A stretch of 64,000 nt of DNA from Arthrobacter sp. Y81 (GTDB taxonomy: Bacteria > Actinomycetota > Actinomycetes > Actinomycetales > Micrococcaceae). Shown piece by piece: positions 8,878 to 18,352 of this stretch. The notes below the pieces were generated by a model that did no database searches, was not told the origin of the DNA, and saw nothing but the letters and a program-made list of their open reading frames with translations. Within the stretch, counting starts at the first letter, position 1, and every line of letters begins with the position of its first letter. The position numbers and the translations under genes are program-made. The stretch is taken from contig NZ_PJIL01000017.1 of assembly GCF_002929335.1 (NCBI RefSeq), forward strand, positions 49,438-113,437. The letters are read 5' to 3'.

Positions 8878-9179
8878 GTGCGGTACCCGCCCCCGGAAGG
8901 CATTCCGGGCTCCCCGGCGGACAAGGCGCCTGTGCCCCGCCCGGCCCCGCCCGCAGCGTCTTTCAGAACAGGGCACAACAAACTATCCTTAGATATACGT
9001 AGATTTCGAACGTCTGGAATTACTGAACGGCCAGCTGCATCAGTCCGTCGTCCGAATGCGTGGAACCCGGGTCCTCCGGTATACGGTGGCCGGGAACCTC
9101 CTGCGCATGCCGGACGTTATCGGATTGAGAACCAGAGGCCACGGCACGTCCGGACGTTGGCCGACTTAAGGAGGTCGTG
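8878..9179. other. Intergenic region between dinB and the DUF3040 gene
   Basis: A 302-bp stretch without a credible gene. It holds a hairpin just after dinB (CCCGGAA at 8892-8898 with TTCCGGG at 8903-8909, no U-tract) and a short AT-rich patch around 8980-9010. The strong Shine-Dalgarno AAGGAGG of the next gene lies at 9168-9174. A promoter is probably in the AT-rich patch, but no clear -35/-10 pair was found. Confidence 0.4.
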
Positions 9180-9551
9180 ATGCCGCTCTCGGAGCACGAA
9201 CAGAAGTTGCTCGAGCAGCTGGAGAAGCAGCTGCACGAGGACGATCCGAAGTTTGCCAACTCAATGGGATCGGATCCGGGCCGCAACTGGTCCACGCGCC
9301 ATATTGTGATGGGCGTATTGGCCACCCTGGCCGGTGTTCTCCTCCTGCTGGTGGGCGTATCACTTCAGAACATTTTTGTTGGTGTCCTCGGTTTCATTGT
9401 GATGGGAGCCGGAGTCTATTTCGCAACGATGCGCAGTTCCGCCGCCGGGAAAGCAAAATCGTCCGGCGCCAAGAAAACCGGCAAAGGGCGCAGCTCATTC
9501 ATGAGCGGCCTTGAGGAACGCTGGGACGAACGCCGCCGCGGCGAACCGTGA
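9180..9551 (+). CDS. DUF3040 family membrane protein
   Basis: A 123-residue small membrane protein of the actinobacterial DUF3040 family, recognisable from its N-terminus MPLSEHEQKLLEQLEKQLHE and DDPKFA. Two adjacent hydrophobic helices (about residues 41-58 and 62-81) and a basic tail follow. The ATG at 9180 is chosen over the GTG at 9177 because AAGGAGG lies 5 nt from the ATG and only 2 nt from the GTG. Function unknown. An intrinsic terminator follows, so it is monocistronic. Confidence 0.88.
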   Translation: MPLSEHEQKLLEQLEKQLHEDDPKFANSMGSDPGRNWSTRHIVMGVLATLAGVLLLLVGVSLQNIFVGVLGFIVMGAGVYFATMRSSAAGKAKSSGAKKTGKGRSSFMSGLEERWDERRRGEP

Positions 9552-9607
9552 CAGCCGTTCGCTAACGCTCCACTTCGCACCACCCTGCCTCCGGCAGACC
9601 CGCATGA

Positions 9608-9630
9608 AGACCCGCCCCGGCGGGTCTTTT
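9608..9630 (+). terminator. Intrinsic terminator after the DUF3040 gene
   Basis: AGACCCGC at 9608-9615 pairs with GCGGGTCT at 9620-9627 around a 4-nt loop, followed by T residues. It isolates the dcw cluster from upstream transcription. Confidence 0.8.
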
Positions 9631-9829
9631 GCTTTTAAACGCCGACAATCCGGGGCGGCGATCCCGGAGGCCCATCGCGGTGGGTGCGGCCTCCCGCCGT
9701 CGTCCTCCCAGGGGACGTCCGCGTGCGCCACTCAACGCCGTAACCCCTCCACTTTCCACCACGCCCCCGGGACCCTGTATTTCCGGGGGATTATTCGTCC
9801 AATCCCGGGATGAATCTTTTCGTGTCGCG

Positions 9830-9865
9830 TTGACTGTGGAGCGATGTGGAGTAAAGTGGAGCGAG
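9830..9865 (+). promoter_or_regulatory. dcw promoter with three MraZ-type repeats
   Basis: TTGACT at 9830-9835 and TAAAGT at 9852-9857 form a promoter with a 16-bp spacer. Three GTGGAG hexamers at 9836-9841, 9846-9851 and 9856-9861 repeat with an exact 10-bp period inside and just after it. Tandem 10-bp direct repeats of this kind upstream of mraZ are the known binding sites of the MraZ repressor, so autoregulation by blocking the promoter is inferred. Confidence 0.85.
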
Positions 9866-9925
9866 TAAGAGGGTAGTGGCAGCACAGGGGACGTGCAGCT
9901 CCTGACGACAGACAGGCGGGTGGCC

Positions 9926-10354
9926 ATGTTTCTTGGCACTCACTCGCCGCGTTTGGACGAAAAGGGGCGGATCATCCTCCCAGCGAAGTTCCGTGAGGAA
10001 CTTGCCAGCGGACTGGTACTCACAAGGGGCCAGGAACGTTGCATATACGTCTTCAGTGAGCGGGAATTCGGACGGATTCACGAGCAAATGCGGGAGGCGC
10101 CCATCTCCTCCAAGCAGACTCGTGACTACATCCGGGTTTTCCTCTCTGGAGCCTCGGACGAGGTACCTGACAAGCAGGGGCGCGTGACTATTCCTCCCGC
10201 ACTCCGGGCATATGCAGGTCTTGGCAGGGAGCTCGCCGTCATTGGCGCCGGCTCCCGGGCGGAGATCTGGGATGCCCAGGCCTGGAATGAGTACCTGGCG
10301 GAGAAGGAAACCTCCTTCTCCGAAACCGACGACGCCATCCCGGGAATCTTCTGA
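9926..10354 (+). CDS. mraZ: Transcriptional regulator MraZ
   Basis: AbrB-like ring-forming DNA-binding protein that represses the dcw operon. The 142 residues carry two SpoVT/AbrB-type halves, with the family signature FLGTHSPRLDEKGRIILPAKFR at the N-terminus and DKQGRVTIPPALR in the second half. The ATG at 9926 is chosen because it gives the family's normal N-terminus. An upstream GTG at 9893 would add 11 unconserved residues. It is first in the cluster and lies behind its own putative binding repeats. Confidence 0.96.
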   Translation: MFLGTHSPRLDEKGRIILPAKFREELASGLVLTRGQERCIYVFSEREFGRIHEQMREAPISSKQTRDYIRVFLSGASDEVPDKQGRVTIPPALRAYAGLGRELAVIGAGSRAEIWDAQAWNEYLAEKETSFSETDDAIPGIF

Positions 10355-10521
10355 CGCCCGGAGGCGACGACGGAAGCGTTTCTTGAACGAGATCTCCAGC
10401 CGCCCATCCGAACGTTTTCCTGGCTCACTTCCCCGGAGCCAGGCGGGCGCTGGGATAGGCGCGGATGGGGATCTGGCTTAAGAAACACCCCCGAGGCACA
10501 ACGGCAAGAAAGGACAACGGT

Positions 10522-11520
10522 ATGAGCGATCCCAACCAGCCAAAACCCACGTCCGAACGCCATGTACCGGTCCTCAAGGACCGGTGCATCAATTTGTTGG
10601 CCCCGGGTATCGAGGCAGCCCGCCAACGCGGCGACAGCCCCGTGGTCATCGATGCAACCCTCGGGATGGGCGGCCACTCCGAAGCCCTGCTCCAGCGGTT
10701 CCCGGACCTCCACCTGATCGGAATCGACCGCGACGAGGAAGCGCTGGCCCTCGCCGGCGAGCGTTTGAAAGCCTTCGCCGGCCGGACTGACCTGGTGCAC
10801 GCTGTCTACGACGAAATCCCCGATGTTCTCCGGGAGCTTGGCGTCACCGAGGTCCACGGCGTGCTCATGGACCTGGGGGTTTCCTCCCTGCAGCTCGACG
10901 AGCGTGAGCGCGGGTTTGCCTACTCTTTTGATGCGCCCCTGGACATGCGCATGGACACGAGCCGGGGACAGACGGCCGCGGACGTGGTGAACAACTACAG
11001 CGAAGAGGATCTGGTCCGCATCATCCGCAAATGGGGTGAGGAGAAGTTTGCCGGGAGAATCGCGAACCGCATAGTGGCGGCGCGCGAGGCGAAGCCTTTC
11101 GCCACCACGGGCGAACTCGTTGACACCATTCGCGCCGTTGTCCCGTCAGGGGCGGCAAAGACCGGCGGACACCCTGCCAAGCGGACCTTCCAGGCACTGC
11201 GGATCGAAGTCAACGAAGAACTCGATGTGCTGGAGCGCGCGGTGCCTGCTGCCGTGGACGCCCTGGCCATGGGAGGCCGCGTGGTGGTCATGTCGTACCA
11301 CTCGCTGGAAGACAAGATCGTCAAGAAGGTCTTCCAAGCCGGCTCAAAGTCGTCGGCGCCGCTGGGGTTCCCGGTGGAGCTGGAAGAGCACAAGGCCGAA
11401 CTCAAGACCCTGACCAAGGGCACCGAGGTGCCCACTGCCGACGAAATCGCCGAAAACCCACGCGCAGCGTCCGCCAGGTTGCGCGCAGTTGAACGAATCA
11501 GAGCCAGGAGGGCCGCATGA
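10522..11520 (+). CDS. rsmH: 16S rRNA (cytosine1402-N4)-methyltransferase
   Basis: SAM-dependent methylation of C1402 in 16S rRNA (formerly MraW). The 332 residues contain HVPVLKDRCINLL, the SAM-binding DATLGMGGHSEALL, GVLMDLGVSSLQLD, ERGFAYSFDAPLDMRMD and KRTFQALRIEVNEELD. The ATG at 10522 follows AAAGGA. The frame is open upstream to 10465 but lacks a better start. The stop overlaps the next start by 4 bp (ATGA). The 167 bp between mraZ and this gene hold no other gene. Confidence 0.96.
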   Translation: MSDPNQPKPTSERHVPVLKDRCINLLAPGIEAARQRGDSPVVIDATLGMGGHSEALLQRFPDLHLIGIDRDEEALALAGERLKAFAGRTDLVHAVYDEIPDVLRELGVTEVHGVLMDLGVSSLQLDERERGFAYSFDAPLDMRMDTSRGQTAADVVNNYSEEDLVRIIRKWGEEKFAGRIANRIVAAREAKPFATTGELVDTIRAVVPSGAAKTGGHPAKRTFQALRIEVNEELDVLERAVPAAVDALAMGGRVVVMSYHSLEDKIVKKVFQAGSKSSAPLGFPVELEEHKAELKTLTKGTEVPTADEIAENPRAASARLRAVERIRARRAA

Positions 11521-12188
11521 GCACCGCCGCTGCCAAGAACTTCCCAGCCGTGTCCGGCACGGCGGCCCGTGCCCTCACGGGGCTCAAGCCTGGCGGAGGT
11601 TCCGAACGGAAGCTGCGGACGCCGCTGTCGGTAGTCCGCTCCACGCCGCGCAAGCGCCGGGCGCCCTTCGTTGTGCTCTGCTTCGCCCTGCTGGCTGTTG
11701 CTCTGATGGCTGTCCTGGTCCTGAACATCTCCGTCTCCACTGCCCAGTACCAGTTGGTGCAGTTGCGGAGCGACCAGTCCACGCTGACGAAACAGAACCA
11801 GGACCTGACACAGCAGGTCCAGAACTTCGATGCTCCGCAGAACCTGGCTGCCAAGGCCGCAGAATTGGGCATGGTTGCTTCCACCGGCAAGGGCCAGATC
11901 GACCTGTCCACGTTGACTGTCAGCGGCACCCCCAAACCGGCGGCCAAGGGTGACAAGCCGGGCGCCGTCATTGCAGCGCCGGCTGTCGCCGGACAGCTCA
12001 CTGTCGTTCCGCGCGCCACCACCAAGGATCCGCTGGCTGCCCGCAAACCGGCGGAAGCTGAGGCCGCTAAACAGCCCGCACCTGCGGCACCGGCGGCAGC
12101 AGCCCCGGCCGCCGCTGCGCCAAAGCCCGCGGTTGATCTCCACGGAGGTTCCGTTCCGGCGCCGAAGCAAAAGACGCCGGGACAGTAA
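11517..12188 (+). CDS. ftsL: Cell division protein FtsL-like (membrane, coiled coil)
   Basis: A single-pass divisome protein. The 223 residues have a basic cytoplasmic N-terminus of about 50 residues, one transmembrane helix (about 52-74, FVVLCFALLAVALMAVLVLNI), and a heptad-like periplasmic helix (QLVQLRSDQSTLTKQNQDL). An Ala/Pro-rich low-complexity tail follows. FtsL is poorly conserved, so the name rests on topology and the position between rsmH and ftsI. It starts within the rsmH stop (ATGA). Confidence 0.82.
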   Translation: MSTAAAKNFPAVSGTAARALTGLKPGGGSERKLRTPLSVVRSTPRKRRAPFVVLCFALLAVALMAVLVLNISVSTAQYQLVQLRSDQSTLTKQNQDLTQQVQNFDAPQNLAAKAAELGMVASTGKGQIDLSTLTVSGTPKPAAKGDKPGAVIAAPAVAGQLTVVPRATTKDPLAARKPAEAEAAKQPAPAAPAAAAPAAAAPKPAVDLHGGSVPAPKQKTPGQ

Positions 12189-12231
12189 CTGACAGGACTC
12201 ACCACCAGTACGCAACCAGCAAGGACTCATC

Positions 12232-14034
12232 GTGGCGCAGAGCACGGGCAAGAAGACAACCGCAAAAGTGCCCAACGCCACCAGGAGGCTCCGCCTCGGA
12301 CTGGGCATGATGCTGGCACTGTTGCTTGTGGTTGGCGGCAAGCTGTTCATGGTCCAGGGGCTGGACATCGGCGGGATGGCTGAGGCCGCACTGAACAACC
12401 GCCTGACCCCGATCGAGCTCCCTGCCGAACGTGGCAGCATCCTGGACACGAACGGGACGGTCCTGGCCGACAGCGTGATCCGTTACAACGTGGTGGTGGA
12501 TCAGCGGGTCAACACCAAGACCGAGTCGTTCAGGCGACTGGACACCGTCGGTGAGAAGGAAGAGCTCGTTACTGTCTCCAGGGACAAGGGCATCGAGGAG
12601 CTGGCCGCTGTCCTGGGACAGAATCCCGAGGACATCAAGGACGCCCTGACGGGGGAGAAGCCCTATTACATCGTGGCGAAGGACCTCAAGCCCGACATGG
12701 AGGACCGGATCTCCAAGCTGCAGATCCCGGGAATAGTCACCGTCGGCACCAGCAAGCGCGTTTACCCGAACGGCTCAGTGGCCGGCGGGATCGTCGGATT
12801 CCTGCAGGACGGAGCCAGCGGCCAGGCGGGACTGGAACAGACCCAGGACGAAGTCCTCAAGGGAACTCCCGGCAAGCGGCTTTTCGAAATTGGCGCCGAC
12901 GGCCTGCGCATCCCGGTGGGCGTGGACGAGTTGACTCCGGCCGTCAACGGCAAGGACATCAGGCTTACCCTCAATTCGGACCTCCAATACTTCGCGCAGC
13001 AGGCCATCCAGAGCCAGTCGGACAAGCTGAGCGCCGAATGGGGCGTCATCATCGTCCAGGACATCAAGACCGGCAACATCATCGCCATGGCGGACACCAA
13101 CGCCCCGGACCCCAACGACCCGGGCAAGGTGGCTGCCAAGGACCGTGGCGTCCGCTCGGTGACTGCCGCCTACGAGCCCGGCTCGGTGGAGAAGATGATC
13201 ACGGCGGCCGCCGTGATCGAAGAGGGCAAGTCCAGCCCGCTCGACCATTTCACTATCCCGTCATCCCTTGTAGTGGACGGCCAGGTCTTCACGGACTCCT
13301 TCGACCATGGCACCGAGGAACGGACGCTGGCCGGAATCCTTGGCTGGTCCATGAACACCGGAACTGTCATGGCGGGTTCGCGCCTCACCAAGGAACAGCG
13401 CCACGACTGGCTGCAGAAGTTCGGCATCGGCGAGGCACCCGACATCGGGCTGCCCGCTGAAGCCGGCGGCATCCTCACCCCGGCCGATCAGTGGGACGGC
13501 CGGCAGGAGTACACCGTCCTGTTCGGACAGGGTGTCTCGCAATCCACGCTGCAGACCGTCCGCGCCTACCAGTCCATTGCCAACGGCGGCGTGATGCTCC
13601 AGCCGCGCCTCATTGACAGCTACATCAACCCCGATGGAACCGAGGAAAAGGTCCCCGCGAAGGAAAGCCGTCAGGTCGTGTCTCCGGAGACCGCGAAGCA
13701 GGTGCGGGACATCCTGGAGAGCGCCGTGACCGAGGGCCAGATCAAGGACGCGGCCATTGACGGGTACCGCGTCGGGGCCAAGACCGGAACGTCCGAATCA
13801 CCGTGCGACGACGGCAAATCCGGGTACTGCGGGTACACGGCGTCCATGGTGGGGATGGCGCCGATGGACGATCCTCGGTTTATTGTTGAAGTTGTCCTGC
13901 AGCGCCCCAAAGGCAGCATCTACGGAATCACCAACGGTCCGGTGTTCCGCTCGGTGATGAGCCAGGTTCTGCGGACTTACAACGTTCCGCCATCAACGGG
14001 CGAGCCGGTCAGGCTGCCCCAGTACGTCAAGTAG
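12232..14034 (+). CDS. ftsI: Septal peptidoglycan transpeptidase (FtsI/PBP3 class B PBP)
   Basis: Cross-links septal peptidoglycan together with FtsW. The 600 residues have an N-terminal transmembrane anchor (about 22-44), a PBP dimer domain including LPAERGSILDTNGTVLAD, and a transpeptidase domain with all three active-site motifs. These are SVEK at 318-321 (nucleophile Ser318), SMN at 373-375 and KTG at 517-519. The GTG start at 12232 follows AAGGAC. It lies 43 bp after ftsL in the dcw operon. Confidence 0.96.
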   Translation: MAQSTGKKTTAKVPNATRRLRLGLGMMLALLLVVGGKLFMVQGLDIGGMAEAALNNRLTPIELPAERGSILDTNGTVLADSVIRYNVVVDQRVNTKTESFRRLDTVGEKEELVTVSRDKGIEELAAVLGQNPEDIKDALTGEKPYYIVAKDLKPDMEDRISKLQIPGIVTVGTSKRVYPNGSVAGGIVGFLQDGASGQAGLEQTQDEVLKGTPGKRLFEIGADGLRIPVGVDELTPAVNGKDIRLTLNSDLQYFAQQAIQSQSDKLSAEWGVIIVQDIKTGNIIAMADTNAPDPNDPGKVAAKDRGVRSVTAAYEPGSVEKMITAAAVIEEGKSSPLDHFTIPSSLVVDGQVFTDSFDHGTEERTLAGILGWSMNTGTVMAGSRLTKEQRHDWLQKFGIGEAPDIGLPAEAGGILTPADQWDGRQEYTVLFGQGVSQSTLQTVRAYQSIANGGVMLQPRLIDSYINPDGTEEKVPAKESRQVVSPETAKQVRDILESAVTEGQIKDAAIDGYRVGAKTGTSESPCDDGKSGYCGYTASMVGMAPMDDPRFIVEVVLQRPKGSIYGITNGPVFRSVMSQVLRTYNVPPSTGEPVRLPQYVK

Positions 14035-14111
14035 CACGTCCACAACATCGTACGCATCAGGGGAACTTCCCCTACGCCCGGTGTGATCCACTAGCACCAA
14101 CGGAGATCCAC

Positions 14112-15764
14112 TTGTCAGAGCACCATGCCCCAGGCAGCACCGACGCGACGAACGGCACGGAGTCCGGATCCGGCTTCCGGCCGACGGCCGTTGCCGCGGT
14201 GCCCCTGGGCACCATCGGCGAGTCTGTCGGCGTCGTAGTTCCCGGGGCCTCCAGTTCCATACCCGTCACCGGCATTTCGCTGAACTCGCGAACGGTGCAG
14301 CCGGGCGACCTGTACGTCGCGCTGCCCGGCGCAGCCCGGCACGGGGCGGACTTCGTATCCCAGGCCGTCACGGCGGGGGCGGTTGCGGTCGTGACGGACG
14401 ACGACGGCGCGCGGCTCCTCGCGCTGTCTGCAGACACTCCCGTGCCGGTCCTGGTGGTTGACCAGCCCCGCAGCGCCGTCGGGGGCCTCGCGGCGCTGAT
14501 CTACCAGAGCCGCCCGGAAACGGGCGCCGCTCCGTCACTGTTCGGCGTCACTGGCACCAACGGCAAGACCACCACCACTTACTTCATCAACGCGCTGCTT
14601 CAGGCGCTGGGCCGCAAGACCGGACTGATCGGCACCATCGAGATCGTGGCCGGCGGCCAGCCGATTCCCAGCCTGCTCACAACGCCTGAATCCACGGACA
14701 TCCACGCCCTGCTGGCGCTCATGCGCGAACGCGGCCTGGACGCTGCCTCCATGGAGGTTTCCTCGCACGCAGTGTCGTTCCACCGGGTGGACGGGGTGCA
14801 GTTCGACGTCGCCGGCTTCACCAACCTGACCCAGGACCACCTGGACCTCCACGGCACCATGGACGATTATTTCCAGACCAAGGCGGAGCTGTTCACACCA
14901 CTCCGCGCCAGGTCAGCGGTCATCACCATCGACGACGAATGGGGCAGGCGCCTCGCGGCCGGCGCAGCCATTCCGGTCACCACCCTGGCAACGGCCGAAG
15001 GCACCGACCCGTCAGCATCCGCCGCCGACTGGACCGTCAGTGACACCGCACCGCGGGGGCTTGGCACTGAATTCCGGCTGAGCCACCGTGACGGCACGGA
15101 ACTGCGTGTCCATACGGGCCTGCCCGGGGGCTTCAACGTCTCCAACGCGGCCCTCGCGACCCTTATGGTGCTGGCCAGCGGAGTCGACGCTGAAACGCTG
15201 CAGTCAGTGCTCGACTCGGCCGATCCGTTCACCGTAGCCGTACCCGGACGCATGCAGCTCGTTTCCACGGCGCCGGCCGCCGTCGTCGACTTTGCCCACA
15301 ACCCGGACGCCCTCCGGCGTGCGCTGGAAGCCGTGCGCTCACCGGAGCCCGGCTCGAGGGTGATCGTGGTCTTCGGGGCCACGGGGCAGCGGGACCAGGG
15401 CAAACGGCCGGCCATGGGGGCCATCGCCGCGCGCCTTGCGGACGTAGTCATCGTCAGCGACGACGACCCCCACGACGAGGACGCCGCTGCCATCCGTGCC
15501 GACGTCCTGGCCGGCGCCCGGCACGCCCAGGAAACCGAAGGCCTCGGATGCACGATCCTTGAGTCGTACCCGCGCGACGCAGCCATCCGGCAAGCCGTTG
15601 ACATGGCCGATCAGCGGGACACGATCCTCGTGGCCGGCCGCGGCCACGAGGTCTGGCAGGAAGTCAACGGCGTCAATCTGGCGCTCGACGACAGGGTGGA
15701 GCTCCGCGAGGCCTTGACAGCCCGCGGATTCACGGTTCTGAACGACGAGCGGATAGAGTCCTAG
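14112..15764 (+). CDS. murE: UDP-MurNAc-tripeptide synthetase (MurE), probably L-lysine adding
   Basis: Adds the third residue of the stem peptide to UDP-MurNAc-L-Ala-D-Glu. The 550 residues carry the Mur-ligase ATP loop GVTGTNGKTTTT (Lys152), the middle-domain motif FTNLTQDHLDLHG and a C-terminal domain with FGATGQRDQGKR. The motif that in meso-DAP enzymes reads DNPR is DDPH here (451-454). Loss of the DAP-contacting Arg fits the L-Lys peptidoglycan of Arthrobacter. Translation appears to start at TTG, 14112, after GGAG; no in-frame ATG/GTG is better placed. The N-terminus is about 45 residues longer than usual. Confidence 0.94.
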   Translation: MSEHHAPGSTDATNGTESGSGFRPTAVAAVPLGTIGESVGVVVPGASSSIPVTGISLNSRTVQPGDLYVALPGAARHGADFVSQAVTAGAVAVVTDDDGARLLALSADTPVPVLVVDQPRSAVGGLAALIYQSRPETGAAPSLFGVTGTNGKTTTTYFINALLQALGRKTGLIGTIEIVAGGQPIPSLLTTPESTDIHALLALMRERGLDAASMEVSSHAVSFHRVDGVQFDVAGFTNLTQDHLDLHGTMDDYFQTKAELFTPLRARSAVITIDDEWGRRLAAGAAIPVTTLATAEGTDPSASAADWTVSDTAPRGLGTEFRLSHRDGTELRVHTGLPGGFNVSNAALATLMVLASGVDAETLQSVLDSADPFTVAVPGRMQLVSTAPAAVVDFAHNPDALRRALEAVRSPEPGSRVIVVFGATGQRDQGKRPAMGAIAARLADVVIVSDDDPHDEDAAAIRADVLAGARHAQETEGLGCTILESYPRDAAIRQAVDMADQRDTILVAGRGHEVWQEVNGVNLALDDRVELREALTARGFTVLNDERIES

Positions 15765-15770
15765 ACCGAG

Positions 15771-17246
15771 ATGATTGCATTTACTGCGGCGGAAATTGCC
15801 GAAATTACAGACGGCCGCCTTGCCGCCCTCCCGACCATCACGCCCGTCGCGGTGGTCACGGATTCCCGGGAGGCCACGGAGGGATCCCTCTATGTGGCCA
15901 AGTCCGGCGAGACCGCTGACGGCCACGACTTCATCGGTGCGGCCTTTGAACGCGGCGCCGTCCTTGCCCTGGTGGAACGTGACGTTCACGACGATTCCGG
16001 AAACCCGTATCCCGCCATCGTGGTGAAGGACGCTGTCCTCGCCATGGGCGCACTGGCCGCCGAATCCGTCCGCCGGATCCGGGCCCGCCGTGAGGCCGAG
16101 GGCTCCGGCTTCACCGTTATCGGCATCACCGGATCCGCCGGCAAGACCACCACCAAGGACCTGCTCGCCGGAATCCTCGCCGCGGAAGGCAACACCGTTT
16201 CGCCCCAGGGCTCCTACAACGGCGAGGTGGGTGTACCGCTGACCGTTTTCAAGGCCGGATTCGACACCCGCTACCTGGTGATCGAGATGGGTGCCACCGG
16301 GATCGGCCACATCCGCTATCTCGCGGACATGGTCCGGCCCCGGATCGGCGTGGTCCTGGGCATCGGAACCGCCCATGCCGGTGAATTCGGCGGAGTGGAC
16401 AACATCGCCGTTGCCAAGGGGGAACTGATCGAGGCCCTCCCGGAAAGCGGAACGGCGGTCATCAACCTCGATGACGGCCGCGTTGCCGGAATGACGGGCA
16501 GGACCAGCGCCAACGTGCTGGGCTTCTCCGCGCAGGGCGCCGAAGACATCCCGGACGCCGGGCTTCGCGCCACGCACGTGGAAACGAACGCAACCGGAAA
16601 CCCGGAGTTTGAACTCTTCTTCCCGGTTGAGGCAGCGGGGTATCAGGTCCGCAGCCGCCTCATCGGCGCGCACCACGTGACCAACCTCCTGGCAGCGGCC
16701 GGAGCGGCCTATGCGGCGGGGGTCCCAGGGCAGCGGATCGCGGCTTCCCTCAGCGCCCAGTCGGCCGCCAGCCGCTGGCGGATGGAACGCACGGAGCGCG
16801 CGGACGGCGTCACCATCATCAATGACGCCTACAACGCCAACCCCGAATCAATGCGGGCCGCCCTGCGGACGCTGGCCGACCTCGGCCGCGGCCGCCGCAC
16901 CTGGGCGGTGCTCGGGGCCATGCTGGAACTGGGCTCCGATTCCATCCGGGAGCACATGGCCGTCGGCACCCAGGTGGTCAGGCTCAACATCTCCCGCCTC
17001 GTCGTGGTCGGCCGCGAGGCGCGTTCACTCTACGTCTCGGCCGTCAACGAAGGCTCCTGGGGAGACGAATGCGTCTTCACCGAGACCGCGGACGAGGCCT
17101 TTGACCTCCTCCAAAACGAGCTTGAACCCGGCGACCTGGTCCTCTTCAAGTCCTCCAACAGTGTTGGGCTGAGGCATCTAGGGGATCGGATAGCATTACC
17201 TCCACAAACCCAAGCAACCGCCACTGAAGGGAGCGAGTCGCTGTGA
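15771..17246 (+). CDS. murF: UDP-MurNAc-tripeptide-D-Ala-D-Ala ligase
   Basis: Attaches D-Ala-D-Ala to the UDP-MurNAc tripeptide, the last cytoplasmic step of precursor synthesis. The 491 residues contain the ATP loop GITGSAGKTTTKD, YNGEVGVPLTV, EMGATGIGHI and NDAYNANPESMRAAL. The ATG follows murE by 6 bp. The stop overlaps the mraY start by 4 bp (GTGA), which implies coupled translation. No ddl gene is present in this cluster, so D-Ala-D-Ala ligase must be encoded elsewhere. Confidence 0.96.
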   Translation: MIAFTAAEIAEITDGRLAALPTITPVAVVTDSREATEGSLYVAKSGETADGHDFIGAAFERGAVLALVERDVHDDSGNPYPAIVVKDAVLAMGALAAESVRRIRARREAEGSGFTVIGITGSAGKTTTKDLLAGILAAEGNTVSPQGSYNGEVGVPLTVFKAGFDTRYLVIEMGATGIGHIRYLADMVRPRIGVVLGIGTAHAGEFGGVDNIAVAKGELIEALPESGTAVINLDDGRVAGMTGRTSANVLGFSAQGAEDIPDAGLRATHVETNATGNPEFELFFPVEAAGYQVRSRLIGAHHVTNLLAAAGAAYAAGVPGQRIAASLSAQSAASRWRMERTERADGVTIINDAYNANPESMRAALRTLADLGRGRRTWAVLGAMLELGSDSIREHMAVGTQVVRLNISRLVVVGREARSLYVSAVNEGSWGDECVFTETADEAFDLLQNELEPGDLVLFKSSNSVGLRHLGDRIALPPQTQATATEGSESL

Positions 17247-18352
17247 TTGCACTGCTCATCGGCGCTGGCCTGGCCCTGCTGTTTGCCTTGGTGGGAACCC
17301 CGCTGTTTATCCGTCTCCTCGTCCGCAAGAGCTACGGCCAGTTCATCCGCGACGACGGCCCCACGTCGCACCACACCAAGCGCGGCACGCCGACCATGGG
17401 CGGCACAGTCGTCGTGTTTGCGGTGCTGCTGAGCTACGCGCTGACGCACCTCATCATGTGGATGATGAACCCGCGGTCACCCGGGCCGTCCGCCTCCGCC
17501 CTGCTGCTCCTGTTCCTGATGGTGGGCATGGGGCTGGTGGGGTTCCTGGACGACTTCATCAAGATCTCCAAGCAGCGCAGCCTCGGCCTGGACGCCAAGG
17601 CCAAGCTGATACTCCAGGCAGCCGTCGGCATCATTTTCGCGGTGATGGCCCTGAACTTTCCGGATGAGAATGGCCTGACGCCGGCATCCACGCAGATCTC
17701 CCTGGTACGGGACATCCCGTGGCTGAACCTCGCCTTCGGCGGGACCGTCCTCGGTGCCATCCTGTTCGTCCTGTGGTCCAACCTGATCGTCACGGCGGCC
17801 ACCAACGGCGTGAACCTGACAGACGGCCTGGACGGGCTCGCGGCCGGAGCTTCGGTCATGGTGTTCGGCGCGTACACGCTGATGGGAATCTGGCAGAGCA
17901 ACCAGGCCTGCGGCTCTCCGCGGCAGGCCGGCGGCGGCTGCTACACCGTCCGCGACCCGCTGGACCTCGCACTCCTTGCAGCCATCCTCAGCGCAGCGCT
18001 GGTGGGCTTCCTGTGGTGGAACACCTCGCCGGCCAAGATCTTCATGGGCGACACCGGTTCGCTGGCCATCGGCGGCGCGGTCGCCGGTTTCGCGATCCTG
18101 TCCCGGACCGAACTGCTGCTCGCCTTCATCGGCGGCCTCTTCGTCCTCATCACGCTGTCGGTGATCATCCAGGTGGGCTACTTCAAGATCACCAAGGGCA
18201 AGCGTTTCTTCAAAATGGCTCCGCTACAGCACCACTTTGAACTCAAGGGCTGGGCGGAAGTCACCGTTGTGGTCCGGTTCTGGATCCTCGGCGGCCTCTT
18301 CGTCGCCGCGGGCCTCGGTATCTTCTACGCAGAATGGGTGGTCCTGCTGTGA
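17243..18352 (+). CDS. mraY: Phospho-MurNAc-pentapeptide transferase
   Basis: Integral membrane enzyme that makes lipid I from UDP-MurNAc-pentapeptide and undecaprenyl phosphate. The 369 residues have about ten hydrophobic helices. Family motifs include HHTKRGTPTMGG, GFLDDFIKISKQRSLGL (Asp-rich catalytic site), TNGVNLTDGLDGLA and the C-terminal PLQHHFELKGWAE. The GTG start overlaps murF and the stop overlaps murD. Confidence 0.97.
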   Translation: MIALLIGAGLALLFALVGTPLFIRLLVRKSYGQFIRDDGPTSHHTKRGTPTMGGTVVVFAVLLSYALTHLIMWMMNPRSPGPSASALLLLFLMVGMGLVGFLDDFIKISKQRSLGLDAKAKLILQAAVGIIFAVMALNFPDENGLTPASTQISLVRDIPWLNLAFGGTVLGAILFVLWSNLIVTAATNGVNLTDGLDGLAAGASVMVFGAYTLMGIWQSNQACGSPRQAGGGCYTVRDPLDLALLAAILSAALVGFLWWNTSPAKIFMGDTGSLAIGGAVAGFAILSRTELLLAFIGGLFVLITLSVIIQVGYFKITKGKRFFKMAPLQHHFELKGWAEVTVVVRFWILGGLFVAAGLGIFYAEWVVLL

